Below, piece after piece: positions 7,229 to 16,159 of a stretch of 64,000 nucleotides of DNA. The DNA is from Bacillus sp. cl95 (GTDB taxonomy: Bacteria; Bacillota; Bacilli; Bacillales; Cytobacillaceae). Numbering within the stretch: position 1 is the first letter of the stretch; each line of letters begins with the position of its first letter. Location of the stretch: positions 406,194-470,193 of the forward strand of contig NZ_FOYF01000002.1 of assembly GCF_900115925.1 (NCBI RefSeq). The letters run 5' to 3'. A program made the position numbers and the translations under genes. The notes under the pieces were generated by a model, which did no database searches, was not told the origin of the DNA, and worked only from the letters and a program-made list of their open reading frames with translations.

Positions 7229-9391
7229 GTGATACTGTTGAATAAAAAGAAGAAAAAGAAGACACATGTCCCTTTCCGGCTAAACATGTTGTTCTTTGCT
7301 GTTTTTCTCTTATTTTCTTTGTTGATATTGCGACTTGGTGTTGTCCAAATTGTATACGGAGATGATTTCAAAAGAGAAATTGAAAGAACCGAAGACATAA
7401 CCGTTAATAATCCGGTTCCACGTGGGAAAATGTATGATCGGAACGGAATGATCATAGTGGATAATACCCCGCTGAATGCGATTACGTATACAAAATATCA
7501 AGGAACGAAACAAGAAGAGATGCTTGAAGTAGCTGAAAGATTGGCGGTTCTTATTAAAAAGGACACAGACAAAGTCCAAGAAAGAGACAAGAAAGATTTT
7601 TGGATTATGAAGCATCCGAAAGAAGCAGATAAGAAAATCACCAAAAAAGAAAAAACGCTTTTTGCACAAGAAAAGCTCACGGATAAAGATTTGTATAAAC
7701 TGACTCTCGATAGAGTAGATGAACATGATCTTGACATGCTCTCTAAACAAGACTTAGAAGTGTTGGCCATTTACAGAGAGTTTAACAGTGGTTATGCTTT
7801 AACACCTCAAATAGTTAAAAATGAAGATGTTACGCCTGAAGAGTTTGCAGTAGTAAGCGAAAACCTGGAGTACTTGCCAGGTGTTGATACGACGACGGAC
7901 TGGGATCGTTATTATGCTTTTGAAGACACATTGAAATCTGTCCTTGGAAACGTAACAAGCGCTGAAGAAGGAATACCTAAAAACCAGCTTGACTATTATA
8001 TCGCAAGAGACTACAGCCGTAATGATAGAGTTGGAAAGAGTTATATCGAAATGCAATATGAAGATGTATTACACGGTCAAAAAGCGAAGGTAAAGAATAA
8101 GACAGATAAGGCAGGGAACATCCTTTCAACTGAAGTGATTTCAGAAGGGAAAAGAGGGAAGGACCTTGTACTTTCGATTGATATGGAATTGCAAAAAGAA
8201 GTGGAAAAAATTGTTGAAGAGCAATTGTGGGATGCAAAACAGCAACCTGGAACAGCATTACTTGATCGTGCCTATGTCGTTTTAATGAACCCCCATACGG
8301 GTGAAATCCTTACAATGGCGGGTAAAAAAATCGTAAAAAATAAAGAGACAGGCAAGCCTGAAATGACAGACGATGCACTTGGCAATATTACAACGTCCTA
8401 TAACGTAGGTTCTACTGTTAAAGGAGCTACAATTTTAACTGGTTATCAAACTGGCGCCATTCATCCGAATCAAACTATTTTAGATTCACCGATGCAAATT
8501 AAAGGAACACCAGTAAAGAAATCTTGGAGAACGATGGGGAATATCAACGATTTAATGGCTTTAAGAAGATCCTCCAACGTTTACATGTTTAAAACTGCTA
8601 TTGCTATTGGTAAGGGGCATTACGTTTTTAACCAGCCTTTAGGAGTAGAATCACAAGCCTTTGATACAATAAGACAATCGTTCAGTCAATTTGGCTTAGG
8701 AGTAAGGACAGGAATAGACTTACCAAATGAAACAATGGGATACAAGGGACCACTTAAAAAGCCAGGTTTCCTGCTTGACTTATCAATTGGGCAATATGAT
8801 ACCTATTCAACGATGCAGTTAGCTCAATATATCTCTACCATTGCAAATGGCGGCTATCGCCTCCAGCCGCAAATGGTTAAAGAAATAAGGGAGCCTGTCA
8901 TGAAGAATGATGAAATGGGTCCAATCATTCAAGATATCCAACCAAAAATTCTTAATCGTGTTGATATGAAAAAAGAATGGATAGAGCGAGTTCAAGAAGG
9001 TTTTAGACAGGTAATGCAAGAACCTCAGGGAACAGCGGTAGGTTATTTTGGAGGAAAAGCTTATAGTCCGGCAGGTAAGACCGGAACGGCGGAAGCTTTC
9101 TATGATGGCCCACAAAGAAGCAAATACGGGAAAGAGCCACCAGAAGTCATGAATCTAAGTTTAATCGGCTATGCGCCTACGCAAAATCCTGAAGTGGCAA
9201 TGGCTGTACTGGTACCATGGGCATTCCAAGGAGATCATGACAACAAGTCCAATCTTAAGATTGGCGAAAAAGTAATGGATGTTTATTTTGAATTGAAGAA
9301 AAAGCGTCAAGGTCAAAATACGGGTACTGAAGGAACCGAGCAACAGCCGTTACAAGCGCAAAATGGCGAACAAACAATTACAAATGAATAG
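7229..9391 (+). CDS. pbpA: Class B penicillin-binding protein (transpeptidase) PbpA
   Basis: A 720-residue monofunctional D,D-transpeptidase that cross-links peptidoglycan. There is a basic cytoplasmic tail (KKKKKK), one transmembrane anchor at about residues 15-38, a dimerisation domain (VPRGKMYDRNG box near 63-74), and a transpeptidase domain. The three catalytic motifs are intact: STVK (serine nucleophile, near residue 391), SSN (RRSSNVYM) and KTG (AGKTGTAEA). In B. subtilis PbpA (PBP2A) acts redundantly with PbpH in rod-shape lateral wall growth. The start is uncertain: GTG 7229 has AAAGG only four bases before it, and TTG 7238 is an alternative. It is a separate unit between yqgE and pst, with a terminator behind it. 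Confidence 0.93.
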   Translation: MILLNKKKKKKTHVPFRLNMLFFAVFLLFSLLILRLGVVQIVYGDDFKREIERTEDITVNNPVPRGKMYDRNGMIIVDNTPLNAITYTKYQGTKQEEMLEVAERLAVLIKKDTDKVQERDKKDFWIMKHPKEADKKITKKEKTLFAQEKLTDKDLYKLTLDRVDEHDLDMLSKQDLEVLAIYREFNSGYALTPQIVKNEDVTPEEFAVVSENLEYLPGVDTTTDWDRYYAFEDTLKSVLGNVTSAEEGIPKNQLDYYIARDYSRNDRVGKSYIEMQYEDVLHGQKAKVKNKTDKAGNILSTEVISEGKRGKDLVLSIDMELQKEVEKIVEEQLWDAKQQPGTALLDRAYVVLMNPHTGEILTMAGKKIVKNKETGKPEMTDDALGNITTSYNVGSTVKGATILTGYQTGAIHPNQTILDSPMQIKGTPVKKSWRTMGNINDLMALRRSSNVYMFKTAIAIGKGHYVFNQPLGVESQAFDTIRQSFSQFGLGVRTGIDLPNETMGYKGPLKKPGFLLDLSIGQYDTYSTMQLAQYISTIANGGYRLQPQMVKEIREPVMKNDEMGPIIQDIQPKILNRVDMKKEWIERVQEGFRQVMQEPQGTAVGYFGGKAYSPAGKTGTAEAFYDGPQRSKYGKEPPEVMNLSLIGYAPTQNPEVAMAVLVPWAFQGDHDNKSNLKIGEKVMDVYFELKKKRQGQNTGTEGTEQQPLQAQNGEQTITNE

Positions 9392-9406
9392 AATCACCTA
9401 GCTTAG

Positions 9407-9438
9407 AAAGCTGTCTCCCAATTGGAGGCAGCTTTTTT
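9407..9438 (+). terminator. Terminator after pbpA
   Basis: AAGCTGTCTCC pairs with GGAGGCAGCTT (one G-T pair) around a five-base loop, followed by TTTTT. Confidence 0.85.
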
Positions 9439-9456
9439 AGATTGCATAAACTTATT

Positions 9457-9572
9457 GGCTATGTTTAAGAAAAGTATCAATTTATGTACCATGTTGATTG
9501 GTACGGAGGATACGGATCCTTCGGGAAAAGGGAATGCCTGTAGCGGAAATCAACATGCAACTGTAACTGAGT
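9457..9572. repeat. Decayed MITE-like repeat, group 1
   Basis: It begins GGCTATGTTTAAGA, then GTTGATTGG..., and ends with AGCGGAAATCAACATGCAA-CTGTAAC, in the same order as in the copy at 44583-44739. The right terminus (usually AACAGAGCC or AACAAAGCC) is no longer recognisable and I see no target duplication. It fills most of the spacer between pbpA and the pst promoter. Confidence 0.5.
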
Positions 9573-9702
9573 TTTTTTTATTAAAAATCTCTAGTTGTAC
9601 ATACTAAAGTAAGGGTTAACAAAAATCCCTTCCTATATAACGATTTAAAGGGGATGCATTCCAATCCTAAGTTCATCCACATTTACGATAAGTACATGTA
9701 AA

Positions 9703-9741
9703 TTTACAGAACCTTTACAATGTATTAAAACTCAGTTTACG
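9703..9741 (+). promoter_or_regulatory. PhoP box of the pst operon
   Basis: Four hexamers TTTACA (9703), TTTACA (9714), TTAAAA (9725) and TTTACG (9736) are spaced exactly 11 bp apart with 5-bp gaps, the classic dimer-pair arrangement for PhoP~P. A further weaker TTTACG lies at 9682. A -10-like TATTGT follows at 9751. It lies 60-100 bases before the pstS ATG, so phosphate starvation should induce the operon through PhoPR. Confidence 0.85.
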
Positions 9742-9803
9742 CTTCTGCTTTATTGTATTAACTGTAAGACAAAACAAACATATCTCGTAGGGGGAATTAG
9801 GGA

Positions 9804-10763
9804 ATGAAAAGCTTTAAGAAATTAGCACTGACAGCAATGATGACTGGTGTGCTAGCAGTCACTTCAGCTTGTGGTTCACAAGGAGCCGAAACTAACAAAG
9901 CTGGTGAAGAAGCAAAGCAACTTCAAGGTGATATAAAAGTTGATGGATCTTCCACAGTATTCCCGATCATGGAAGCAGTTGTTGAAGAATATGGTGCAGA
10001 ACAACCAGGCGTTAAAGTTTCTCTTGGTGCATCAGGTACAGGTGGCGGTTTTGAAGCATTCATCGCAGGTGAAACACAATTAAGCAACGCTTCACGTCCA
10101 ATTAAAGATGAAGAAAAAGCAAAATTAGAAGAAGCTAAAATCGACTACACAGAATTAAAGTTGGCATTTGACGGACTTTCTGTGGTTGTAAATAAAGATA
10201 ATGATTTCGTTGATCACTTGACAATCGATGAATTGAAAAAGATTTGGATTGAAGACGGTAAAGTGAAGAAATGGTCTGATATCCGTGCTGGTTGGCCGGA
10301 CAAGGAAATTAAACTTTACTCTCCAGGAACTGACTCTGGTACATTTGATTACTTTGATGAAGTTATTCTAGAAGAGCAACCAATTGTTAAGAAGGCAACT
10401 CTTTCAGAAGACGACAACATCTTGGTTCAAGGTGTGAAAGGCGACAAAAATGCAATTGGATATTTTGGTTATGCTTACTACCTTGAAAACAAAGACTCTT
10501 TAAAAGTAGTTCCGATCGATGGCGGTAAAGGTCCAGTAGAACCGAATAACAAGACAATTGAATCTGGTGAATATGCTCCACTTTCACGTCCGTTGTTCAC
10601 TTATGTGAAAAATTCTGCAGTAAAAGATCAAGAAGAAGTTTATGATTTCGTGAAATTCACGATTGAAAATGCTGCAGCAATGTCTGAAGAAGTTGGATAT
10701 GTAAAATTACCAAAAGAAGAGTACACAAAAGATCTTGAAGCTTTAGAGGCACTGAAGAAATAA
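9804..10763 (+). CDS. pstS: Phosphate ABC transporter substrate-binding lipoprotein PstS
   Basis: A 319-residue lipoprotein that binds inorganic phosphate outside the membrane and hands it to PstC/PstA. It has a signal peptide with the lipobox VTSACGS (cysteine near residue 23), followed by a spacer and a PBP-like domain. Phosphate-binding loops are visible: DGSSTVFP near residue 48, GASGTGGGF near 76-84, and SPGTDSGTFDYF near 173-184. GGGG lies about nine bases before the ATG. It is first in the operon and preceded by the PhoP box. A stem-loop just after its stop would favour higher PstS than permease levels. Confidence 0.96.
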   Translation: MKSFKKLALTAMMTGVLAVTSACGSQGAETNKAGEEAKQLQGDIKVDGSSTVFPIMEAVVEEYGAEQPGVKVSLGASGTGGGFEAFIAGETQLSNASRPIKDEEKAKLEEAKIDYTELKLAFDGLSVVVNKDNDFVDHLTIDELKKIWIEDGKVKKWSDIRAGWPDKEIKLYSPGTDSGTFDYFDEVILEEQPIVKKATLSEDDNILVQGVKGDKNAIGYFGYAYYLENKDSLKVVPIDGGKGPVEPNNKTIESGEYAPLSRPLFTYVKNSAVKDQEEVYDFVKFTIENAAAMSEEVGYVKLPKEEYTKDLEALEALKK

Positions 10764-10775
10764 TATCAATTAAAT

Positions 10776-10806
10776 GATGGGAAGCATGATCCTATGCTTC
10801 TCATCT
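10776..10806 (+). terminator. Intercistronic stem-loop between pstS and pstC
   Basis: GATGGGAAGCAT pairs with ATGCTTCTCATC around GATCC. There is only a short T-poor tail (TTGTC), so it probably acts as a partial terminator or 3' stabiliser of the pstS message and not as a full stop. Confidence 0.6.
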
Positions 10807-10834
10807 TGTCATGTGGATGAAAGGGGTTTTCATT

Positions 10835-11782
10835 TTGGCTATTCGAGATACGAATTCTTTCTCTGTACAGGAAATGATCAGTGAAAAAAAGAGTAAAAGA
10901 AGTGCAGCTGGCTTGACCGAGAAAATTATGCCAATCCTGCTTTTTCTTGCAGCTGCAGTTTCTGTATTAACAACCATAGGTATTGTTTTAACCTTGATTT
11001 TTGAAACGTTTATTTTTTTCGATACTGTTTCAATAAAAGAATTTTTTACAGCGAGAGAATGGTACCCATTCTCAGAAAAAGAAGGGTCATTTGGAATTCT
11101 ACCTTTGGTTTCTGGAACATTAAAAGTCACAATTATAGCAACCATCGTAGCAGTTCCTATTGGATTGGCTTCAGCCATTTATTTGAGCGAGTATGCATCC
11201 GATCGGATGCGCCGCATTATTAAGCCGATTTTAGAAGTTTTAGCAGGCATTCCTACCATTGTTTACGGATTTTTTGCTTTAACATTTGTCACACCGATTT
11301 TACGAGCAATGATTCCTTCCTTAGAAATTTTCAATGCTTTGAGTCCAGGAATTGTAATTGGGATTATGATCACACCCATGATCGCATCTCTCTCAGAAGA
11401 TGCGATGTCATCTGTTCCCAATTCAATGCGCGAGGGAGCTTTAGCATTAGGTTCAACAAAATTTGAAGTTGCATTAAAAGTTGTTTTACCAGCTGCTGTA
11501 TCAGGTATTGTAGCTTCCATCGTTCTTGCTGTTTCTCGGGCAATTGGTGAAACGATGATAGTAGCAGTGGCGGGGGGATCGACTCCAAATTTAAGTTGGG
11601 ATGTTACCAACTCAATCCAAACGATGACTGCCTACATTGTACAGGTGAGCCAAGGTGATGCAGGGTACGGAACAACGATCTACTACAGTATTTATGCTGT
11701 GGGGATGACATTATTTGTGTTCACTCTACTAATGAACCTACTCGCACAATACATCACCCGTCGTTTTAGGGAGGAATACTAA
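10835..11782 (+). CDS. pstC: Phosphate ABC transporter permease PstC
   Basis: A 315-residue inner-membrane permease of the PstSCAB high-affinity phosphate importer. Six transmembrane segments are expected, and the cytoplasmic EAA loop that contacts PstB is seen as the MREGALALGSTKFEVALKVV region (about residues 198-217, ending GSTKFEVALKVVLPAA). I chose the TTG at 10835, which has GGGG eight bases before it; the upstream ATG 10811 lacks a site. It overlaps pstA by one base (TAATG), indicating translational coupling. Confidence 0.93.
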   Translation: MAIRDTNSFSVQEMISEKKSKRSAAGLTEKIMPILLFLAAAVSVLTTIGIVLTLIFETFIFFDTVSIKEFFTAREWYPFSEKEGSFGILPLVSGTLKVTIIATIVAVPIGLASAIYLSEYASDRMRRIIKPILEVLAGIPTIVYGFFALTFVTPILRAMIPSLEIFNALSPGIVIGIMITPMIASLSEDAMSSVPNSMREGALALGSTKFEVALKVVLPAAVSGIVASIVLAVSRAIGETMIVAVAGGSTPNLSWDVTNSIQTMTAYIVQVSQGDAGYGTTIYYSIYAVGMTLFVFTLLMNLLAQYITRRFREEY

Positions 11783-12660
11783 TGAAATTCATCAATCACG
11801 ATTCCGTTATCAAACGAATGAAGTCACGATTGGTATCAAACACTTTTTCAAAAGCTATCTTTTTTGCAGCTACAATGTTTGGATTAGTCGTTTTAGGTGT
11901 GTTGCTATATCGGATATTCGCTCAAGGAATTGGTTATTTGGACTTGCAATTTTTGCAAAGCTTGCCTTCAAGAAGACCGGAACAGGCAGGCGTTTATACA
12001 GCTTTAATTGGAAGTATATGGTTAATGGGCGTTGTTGCGCCAGTTTCATTATTATTGGGTGTCGGAACGGCTTTATATCTTGAAGAATATGCCAATAAGA
12101 ACTGGTATACAGATTTTATTAAAATTAATATTTCTAACCTAGCAGGTGTCCCATCAATCGTTTTCGGACTTCTTGGTTTAACGGTATTTGTACGTGCACT
12201 TGCACTTGGAACAAGTGTACTTGCAGCAGGTTTTACTATGAGCTTACTCGTTCTCCCCGTCATTATTGTATCTGCTCAAGAAGCGATTCGCGCTGTACCT
12301 CGAGAGCTAAGAGAGGCTTCCTATGGAATGGGAGCGACGAAATGGCAAACCATTGTTAAAGTGGTACTTCCAGCAGCGATTCCTGGAATTCTTACAGGTG
12401 GAATTTTAGCGTTATCGAGAGCAATCGGTGAAACGGCTCCACTTGTTGTCATTGGTTTACCTTTATTCCTGGCGTTCTTACCACGAACTGTATTTGATAT
12501 GTTTACAGTCTTGCCCATGCAAATTTACAACTGGACTGGCCGCCCGCAAGAAGAGTTTCACGCCTTGGCAGCCGCAGGAATCATCGTATTACTGGCATTA
12601 TTAATATTTATGAACAGCATCGCTGTATTGATAAGGAATAAGTTCCAAAAAAGATATTAA
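11782..12660 (+). CDS. pstA: Phosphate ABC transporter permease PstA
   Basis: 292 residues, the second permease half. About six hydrophobic helices; the EAA-type loop REASYGMGATKWQTIVKVVL (residues about 176-195) and the preceding SAQEAIRAVPRELR are typical of PstA. It forms the channel with PstC. Its ATG overlaps the pstC stop by one base, and GGAGG is eight bases upstream inside pstC. There is a 37-base gap to pstB. Confidence 0.93.
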   Translation: MKFINHDSVIKRMKSRLVSNTFSKAIFFAATMFGLVVLGVLLYRIFAQGIGYLDLQFLQSLPSRRPEQAGVYTALIGSIWLMGVVAPVSLLLGVGTALYLEEYANKNWYTDFIKINISNLAGVPSIVFGLLGLTVFVRALALGTSVLAAGFTMSLLVLPVIIVSAQEAIRAVPRELREASYGMGATKWQTIVKVVLPAAIPGILTGGILALSRAIGETAPLVVIGLPLFLAFLPRTVFDMFTVLPMQIYNWTGRPQEEFHALAAAGIIVLLALLIFMNSIAVLIRNKFQKRY

Positions 12661-12697
12661 TTGTTGAAGGCTTAAATGGATGAAGGAGGCAATTTCA

Positions 12698-13516
12698 ATG
12701 AATACAACTATATCTGTTGATAGAGAAAGAATGACTAAACAAAACGAAGCGGTGAATAAAGGTCAAATCGTATATAAAACGAGTCAATTAAACTTATGGT
12801 ATGGTGAGAACCATGCTTTGAAGAATATTGATCTAGATATCATGGAAAACGAGGTTACAGCCATCATTGGGCCTTCTGGCTGTGGTAAGTCTACTTATAT
12901 CAAGACTTTAAACCGTATGATTGAACTAGTGCCAAGCGTTCGTACTTCTGGTGAAATTGTATATCGAAACAGAAACATACTCGATAAGTCTTATCAAGTA
13001 GAAGAATTGCGCACAAAAGTGGGCATGGTATTTCAAAAACCGAACCCATTTCCTAAATCAATCTATGAAAATGTTGCCTATGGTCCGAAAATTCACGGAA
13101 TTCGCGACAAAAAAATTCTCGATCAAATTGTTGAGAAAAGTTTGCGTGGAGCAGCCATTTGGGATGAGGTAAAGGATCGTCTAAATCAAAATGCGTACGG
13201 ACTATCTGGCGGACAGCAACAACGTTTGTGTATCGCTCGTTGTTTAGCAATCGAGCCAGATGTTATCTTAATGGATGAGCCTACATCGGCGCTAGATCCT
13301 ATCTCTACTCTTAAAGTTGAAGAACTCGTACAAGACTTGAAAAAAGACTACAGTATCATCATTGTTACTCATAATATGCAGCAGGCTGCACGTATTTCGG
13401 ATAAAACAGCCTTTTTCTTGAATGGTGAGGTTGTTGAATTTTCTGAGACGGATAAAATCTTCTCAAATCCTTCCGACAAGCGTACAGAGGATTATATTAC
13501 CGGACGCTTCGGTTGA
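12698..13516 (+). CDS. pstB: Phosphate ABC transporter ATPase PstB
   Basis: A 272-residue ATPase that powers phosphate import. Walker [10 protein letters not shown] near residues 62-70, Q-loop [11 protein letters not shown], signature LSGGQQQR, Walker B VILMDEP, and the switch histidine in [11 protein letters not shown] chose ATG 12698, which has AAGGAGG eight bases upstream, over the upstream ATG at 12680. Only one pstB is present, whereas B. subtilis has two tandem copies (pstBA, pstBB). It is followed by phoU in the same orientation. Confidence 0.95.
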   Translation: MNTTISVDRERMTKQNEAVNKGQIVYKTSQLNLWYGENHALKNIDLDIMENEVTAIIGPSGCGKSTYIKTLNRMIELVPSVRTSGEIVYRNRNILDKSYQVEELRTKVGMVFQKPNPFPKSIYENVAYGPKIHGIRDKKILDQIVEKSLRGAAIWDEVKDRLNQNAYGLSGGQQQRLCIARCLAIEPDVILMDEPTSALDPISTLKVEELVQDLKKDYSIIIVTHNMQQAARISDKTAFFLNGEVVEFSETDKIFSNPSDKRTEDYITGRFG

Positions 13517-13607
13517 TGTGTAATAATGGTATTAGTAAAAGGTTGAACTCGTGCGATCAGATTCGTGCGAGTTTTGACTAATCTGGAATTCGAAGGGAGT
13601 ATTATAT

Positions 13608-14267
13608 ATGGTCACTCGCGGGAAATTTGATGACGACTTAAATGAATTGCAAGGAAAACTTCTAGAAATTGGGAACTTCGCTATTAAGGCACTTGATCGT
13701 TCATTAGAGGCTTTAGAAACAAAAAATATTGATCTTGCTCTTGAGATCATTGAAGATGATGAGCATGCAGATATTCTCGAACTTGAGATCAATGATATGG
13801 CCATTTTACTTATTGCAAAACAACAGCCCGTTGCGATAGATTTGCGCAGGGTAATCGTGGCGATCAAGATTGCGACGGATATTGAAAGAATCGCCGATTT
13901 CGCTGTAAATATTGCAAAGTCCACAATCAGAATCGGCAAAGATCCGTTGATCAAGCCAATCGAACATATCAAGAAAATGCACGAGATAAATAAAGATATG
14001 TTGAGACTGTCATTAGAGGCTTTTAACAACGAGGATACTATTTTGGCTAAAAAAGTTGCAGAAATGGACGATCAAGTTGACGACCTCTACGGACAAACGA
14101 TTCGAGAACTTCTTCAACTTAATCAGAAAAATCCTGACGACTTACCACAGATTACTCAGTTGTCGTTTATTGCTCGTTATTTAGAAAGAGCAGCCGACCA
14201 TACAACAAATATCGCTGAGAATATCTTTTACCTAGTTAAAGGAAGAAGATACGACTTGAACAACTAA
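13608..14267 (+). CDS. phoU: Phosphate transport regulator PhoU
   Basis: 219 residues, all-alpha, with two PhoU repeats (about 10-100 and 115-205). Each has the acidic metal-binding pattern, here EIEDDEHADILELEI in the first and KVAEMDDQVDDLY in the second. PhoU represses phosphate uptake and signalling when phosphate is plentiful by contacting the Pst transporter and the sensor kinase. GAAGGGAG lies before the ATG. B. subtilis lacks phoU at this place, while many other Bacillaceae have it after pstB. It ends the operon at a bidirectional terminator. Confidence 0.92.
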   Translation: MVTRGKFDDDLNELQGKLLEIGNFAIKALDRSLEALETKNIDLALEIIEDDEHADILELEINDMAILLIAKQQPVAIDLRRVIVAIKIATDIERIADFAVNIAKSTIRIGKDPLIKPIEHIKKMHEINKDMLRLSLEAFNNEDTILAKKVAEMDDQVDDLYGQTIRELLQLNQKNPDDLPQITQLSFIARYLERAADHTTNIAENIFYLVKGRRYDLNN

Positions 14268-14280
14268 GGCTTTCATGAAA

Positions 14281-14319
14281 AAAAGTTAAGGAACGGCAAA
14301 TGCCGTTCCTTAACTTTTT
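14281..14319. terminator. Bidirectional terminator between phoU and the yqzC-like gene
   Basis: AAAAGTTAAGGAACGGCA and TGCCGTTCCTTAACTTTT form an 18-bp perfect stem with a two-base loop and T-runs on both strands; it overlaps the 3' end of the convergent gene. Confidence 0.92.
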
Positions 14320-14807
14320 GTTATAACCTTTGCAATTTCCTCATATGTCATTTCACTATTTACTTCAAAGGTACCTAATTGGACTTCTGTATGATAGTTA
14401 TTTTTAATTAAATATTGTTCGAATTCAAATTTATTAGCTACGATTTTTTGTTTTGCTAACACTTCTGCAATTTCACCTGAGGTCATCCCACTCACAATGT
14501 ACAGTGAATAATTAATGACTTCCGGTTTCTTTTCAACTGGTGCAGCAGGTTTTTCAATCGAACTAGTGGTTGGAGATTCCTTTTTCTTAGCGGCGGTTTC
14601 TTTTTTTACTGCTTTTTCTTTGAACTGTGTTTTCTTATACTCATCTGAAGTTAATACTACAAAATTCTTTTTTTCTAAGTATTTTTTAGCAGACTGTTCA
14701 TTAAGTTCTCCTGATACGCCTACATCTTTTACATAATAATACGTGCCTAGGATACTGACTGCAAAAACAATACCCAATGCAAATGCTCTAATTACTCTAC
14801 TATTCAT
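14310..14807 (-). CDS. yqzC: Membrane-anchored protein with MltG-like N-domain only (YqzC-like)
   Basis: 165 residues: one N-terminal transmembrane helix (about 8-27), a lysine/alanine-rich linker (about 60-95), then a domain of about 65 residues. That domain reads SGMTSGEIAEVLAKQKIVAN, then LGTFEVNSEMTYEEIAKVI. It resembles the LysM-like subdomain that precedes the catalytic domain of MltG/YceG endolytic transglycosylases, but the catalytic domain is absent. The protein may therefore bind or position glycan strands without cutting. It overlaps the upstream yqzD-like gene by eight bases. In B. subtilis yqzC and yqzD lie after pstBB; here they are on the opposite strand. The name is a positional guess. 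Confidence 0.55.
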   Translation of the reverse strand: MNSRVIRAFALGIVFAVSILGTYYYVKDVGVSGELNEQSAKKYLEKKNFVVLTSDEYKKTQFKEKAVKKETAAKKKESPTTSSIEKPAAPVEKKPEVINYSLYIVSGMTSGEIAEVLAKQKIVANKFEFEQYLIKNNYHTEVQLGTFEVNSEMTYEEIAKVITKS

Positions 14808-15174
14808 GACGTGTTCCTCGTTCTTTTGATTCTCTTAATATGCCGTATACATCTTCCATCGAAAGGGAAGATTGTGCTGCAATTTGATCAATTGCTTTTC
14901 CTTGTTGTGAAAGGGCAATAACTTGATTTTTAATAATATCGTGAATTTCTTTCTTTTCACTATTGTAAACCGATTTTGGCAATTCAACCTCATTTACAAG
15001 TAATTCTTCTTCTAAAACTTTCATTTTCTTCTTTATTTGATACAAATCTTGAACTTGTTGAATTGTAAATTGATCTATTTCATCCTTTAATTCTTTCAGT
15101 GGATCTTTTTGAAAGAAAGACAATACAATCAATAGAATAGATATTCCTAGAAGTATAAACATAATTAGTTCCAT
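14800..15174 (-). CDS. yqzD: Small membrane-anchored coiled-coil protein (YqzD-like)
   Basis: 124 residues: an N-terminal membrane helix (about 3-20), a charged, probably coiled-coil middle (about 25-65, KKKMKVLEEELLVNEVE), and a C-terminal helix-turn-helix-like segment (GKAIDQIAAQSSLSMEDVYGI). GAGGTG lies eight bases before the ATG. It is the first gene of a two-gene unit with the MltG-like protein. No function is known to me; the symbol is given by position next to the pst operon only. Confidence 0.5.
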   Translation of the reverse strand: MELIMFILLGISILLIVLSFFQKDPLKELKDEIDQFTIQQVQDLYQIKKKMKVLEEELLVNEVELPKSVYNSEKKEIHDIIKNQVIALSQQGKAIDQIAAQSSLSMEDVYGILRESKERGTRHE

Positions 15175-15241
15175 CTTATAACACCTCTACATATTAGTCT
15201 GAAATAACATTTTATCATTAAAAATGCTGATTTCGGAATTT

Positions 15242-15280
15242 CGTAAAACAATCGTAAAATTTGTCACATTTAATTGAAAA
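15242..15280 (-). promoter_or_regulatory. Possible degenerate PhoP box of the yqzD-yqzC unit
   Basis: On the minus strand, TTTACG occupies 15258-15253 and again 15247-15242, 11 bp apart. Two steps further upstream is TTTTCA (15280-15275), while the step between (ATGTGA) does not fit. The nearest -10-like sequence (TTTAAT, 15222-15217) is about 19 bases away, farther than usual. Confidence 0.3.
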
Positions 15281-15463
15281 TATGGGAATTAAATGTCGAA
15301 TCAACCGTTTATTTTTCCTTCTTTTTATATTTGTTAAAATTTTTTCCCTCGCCAATAGTATCCCTCTCAACTCCCACAAGATACGACAAAATGCGTTCAT
15401 TGTCCATGTCTGCAGTCAGTGATAACATTATTAGTAGAAATTATGTATAAATTCTGAACGGAG

Positions 15464-15478
15464 CTCATATCATATGAG
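15464..15478. promoter_or_regulatory. Palindrome before the DUF4912 operon
   Basis: CTCATAT-C-ATATGAG is a perfect inverted repeat 21 bases before the ATG of the first gene. It could be an operator or a small leader hairpin close to the ribosome binding site. A -10-like TATAAA precedes it at 15446. The rest of the 15175-15499 spacer holds only the possible PhoP box and AT-rich sequence. Confidence 0.35.
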
Positions 15479-15499
15479 GTTGGAGAAAAGAGGGATGGC

Positions 15500-16159
15500 A
15501 TGATAGAAGAAATTATTTTTCTTAAAAATAAAGGATTATCTTTTAGAAGAATTGCCCATGAACTTGATTCAACTGTTGGGAAAGTCCAGTATCAATGGAC
15601 TAAATGGATGTCCAAACAGTCAGAGGCCGCAATCAGTGAAGATGGAGTCCTTCAAAAAGAATCCGGGGATTCCAAGTTTGGGAAATCCAGTCTATCCATC
15701 GCTTTTAAACCTGATAAGAAATTAAGAATCGTTTGGTGTATAAGTGAAGCAGAAAAAGAATTAGTCACCTCATATTTTAATGAAGACTACAATGACCTCG
15801 TGCATCTGATTAGGATTTTTGATGTAACGGGTATTTCTTTTTCCGGTCACAATGGACATAAATTATATGAACTAGCGGTTCCTAACACCCATAAAGCATG
15901 GACGGTCAAAGGGCTTCAGCCTGAGAGGGATTACATGGCTGAATTTGGGGTTCTATTAACGGGAAATAAGTATTTCCCTATTCTACGTTCTAATCAAGCT
16001 TTTGCCCTATCAGAAAGTGGCAAGGTGTATGACAGAGAAGAGACCATTAGCGTAAACAACCTTCCAAATTGGCATGATCACGTTAGTACCTATACTTACT
16101 ATCAAAAATATCTAGTAGAAAGGGAAGAAGGCTATGATGAACCGAGAAAGAAACGCTAG
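15500..16159 (+). CDS. DUF4912 domain protein with N-terminal helix-turn-helix-like segment
   Basis: 219 residues. The first 35 residues (IIFLKNKGLSFRRIAHELDS) look like a resolvase-type helix-turn-helix. A DUF4912-like domain follows from about residue 70 (LRIVWCISEAEKE...), with the typical later pattern WTVKGLQPERDYMAEFGVL and a closing NQAFALSESGKV. From memory, DUF4912 proteins are often encoded beside glycogen/starch-synthase-like glycosyltransferases and GH57 enzymes, and a polysaccharide-associated role has been guessed. Here the next gene is such a glycosyltransferase. AAAGAGGG lies before the ATG. It overlaps the next gene by 26 bases. The combination of a DNA-binding-like segment with a glycan-linked domain is odd. 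Function unknown. Confidence 0.65.
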   Translation: MIEEIIFLKNKGLSFRRIAHELDSTVGKVQYQWTKWMSKQSEAAISEDGVLQKESGDSKFGKSSLSIAFKPDKKLRIVWCISEAEKELVTSYFNEDYNDLVHLIRIFDVTGISFSGHNGHKLYELAVPNTHKAWTVKGLQPERDYMAEFGVLLTGNKYFPILRSNQAFALSESGKVYDREETISVNNLPNWHDHVSTYTYYQKYLVEREEGYDEPRKKR

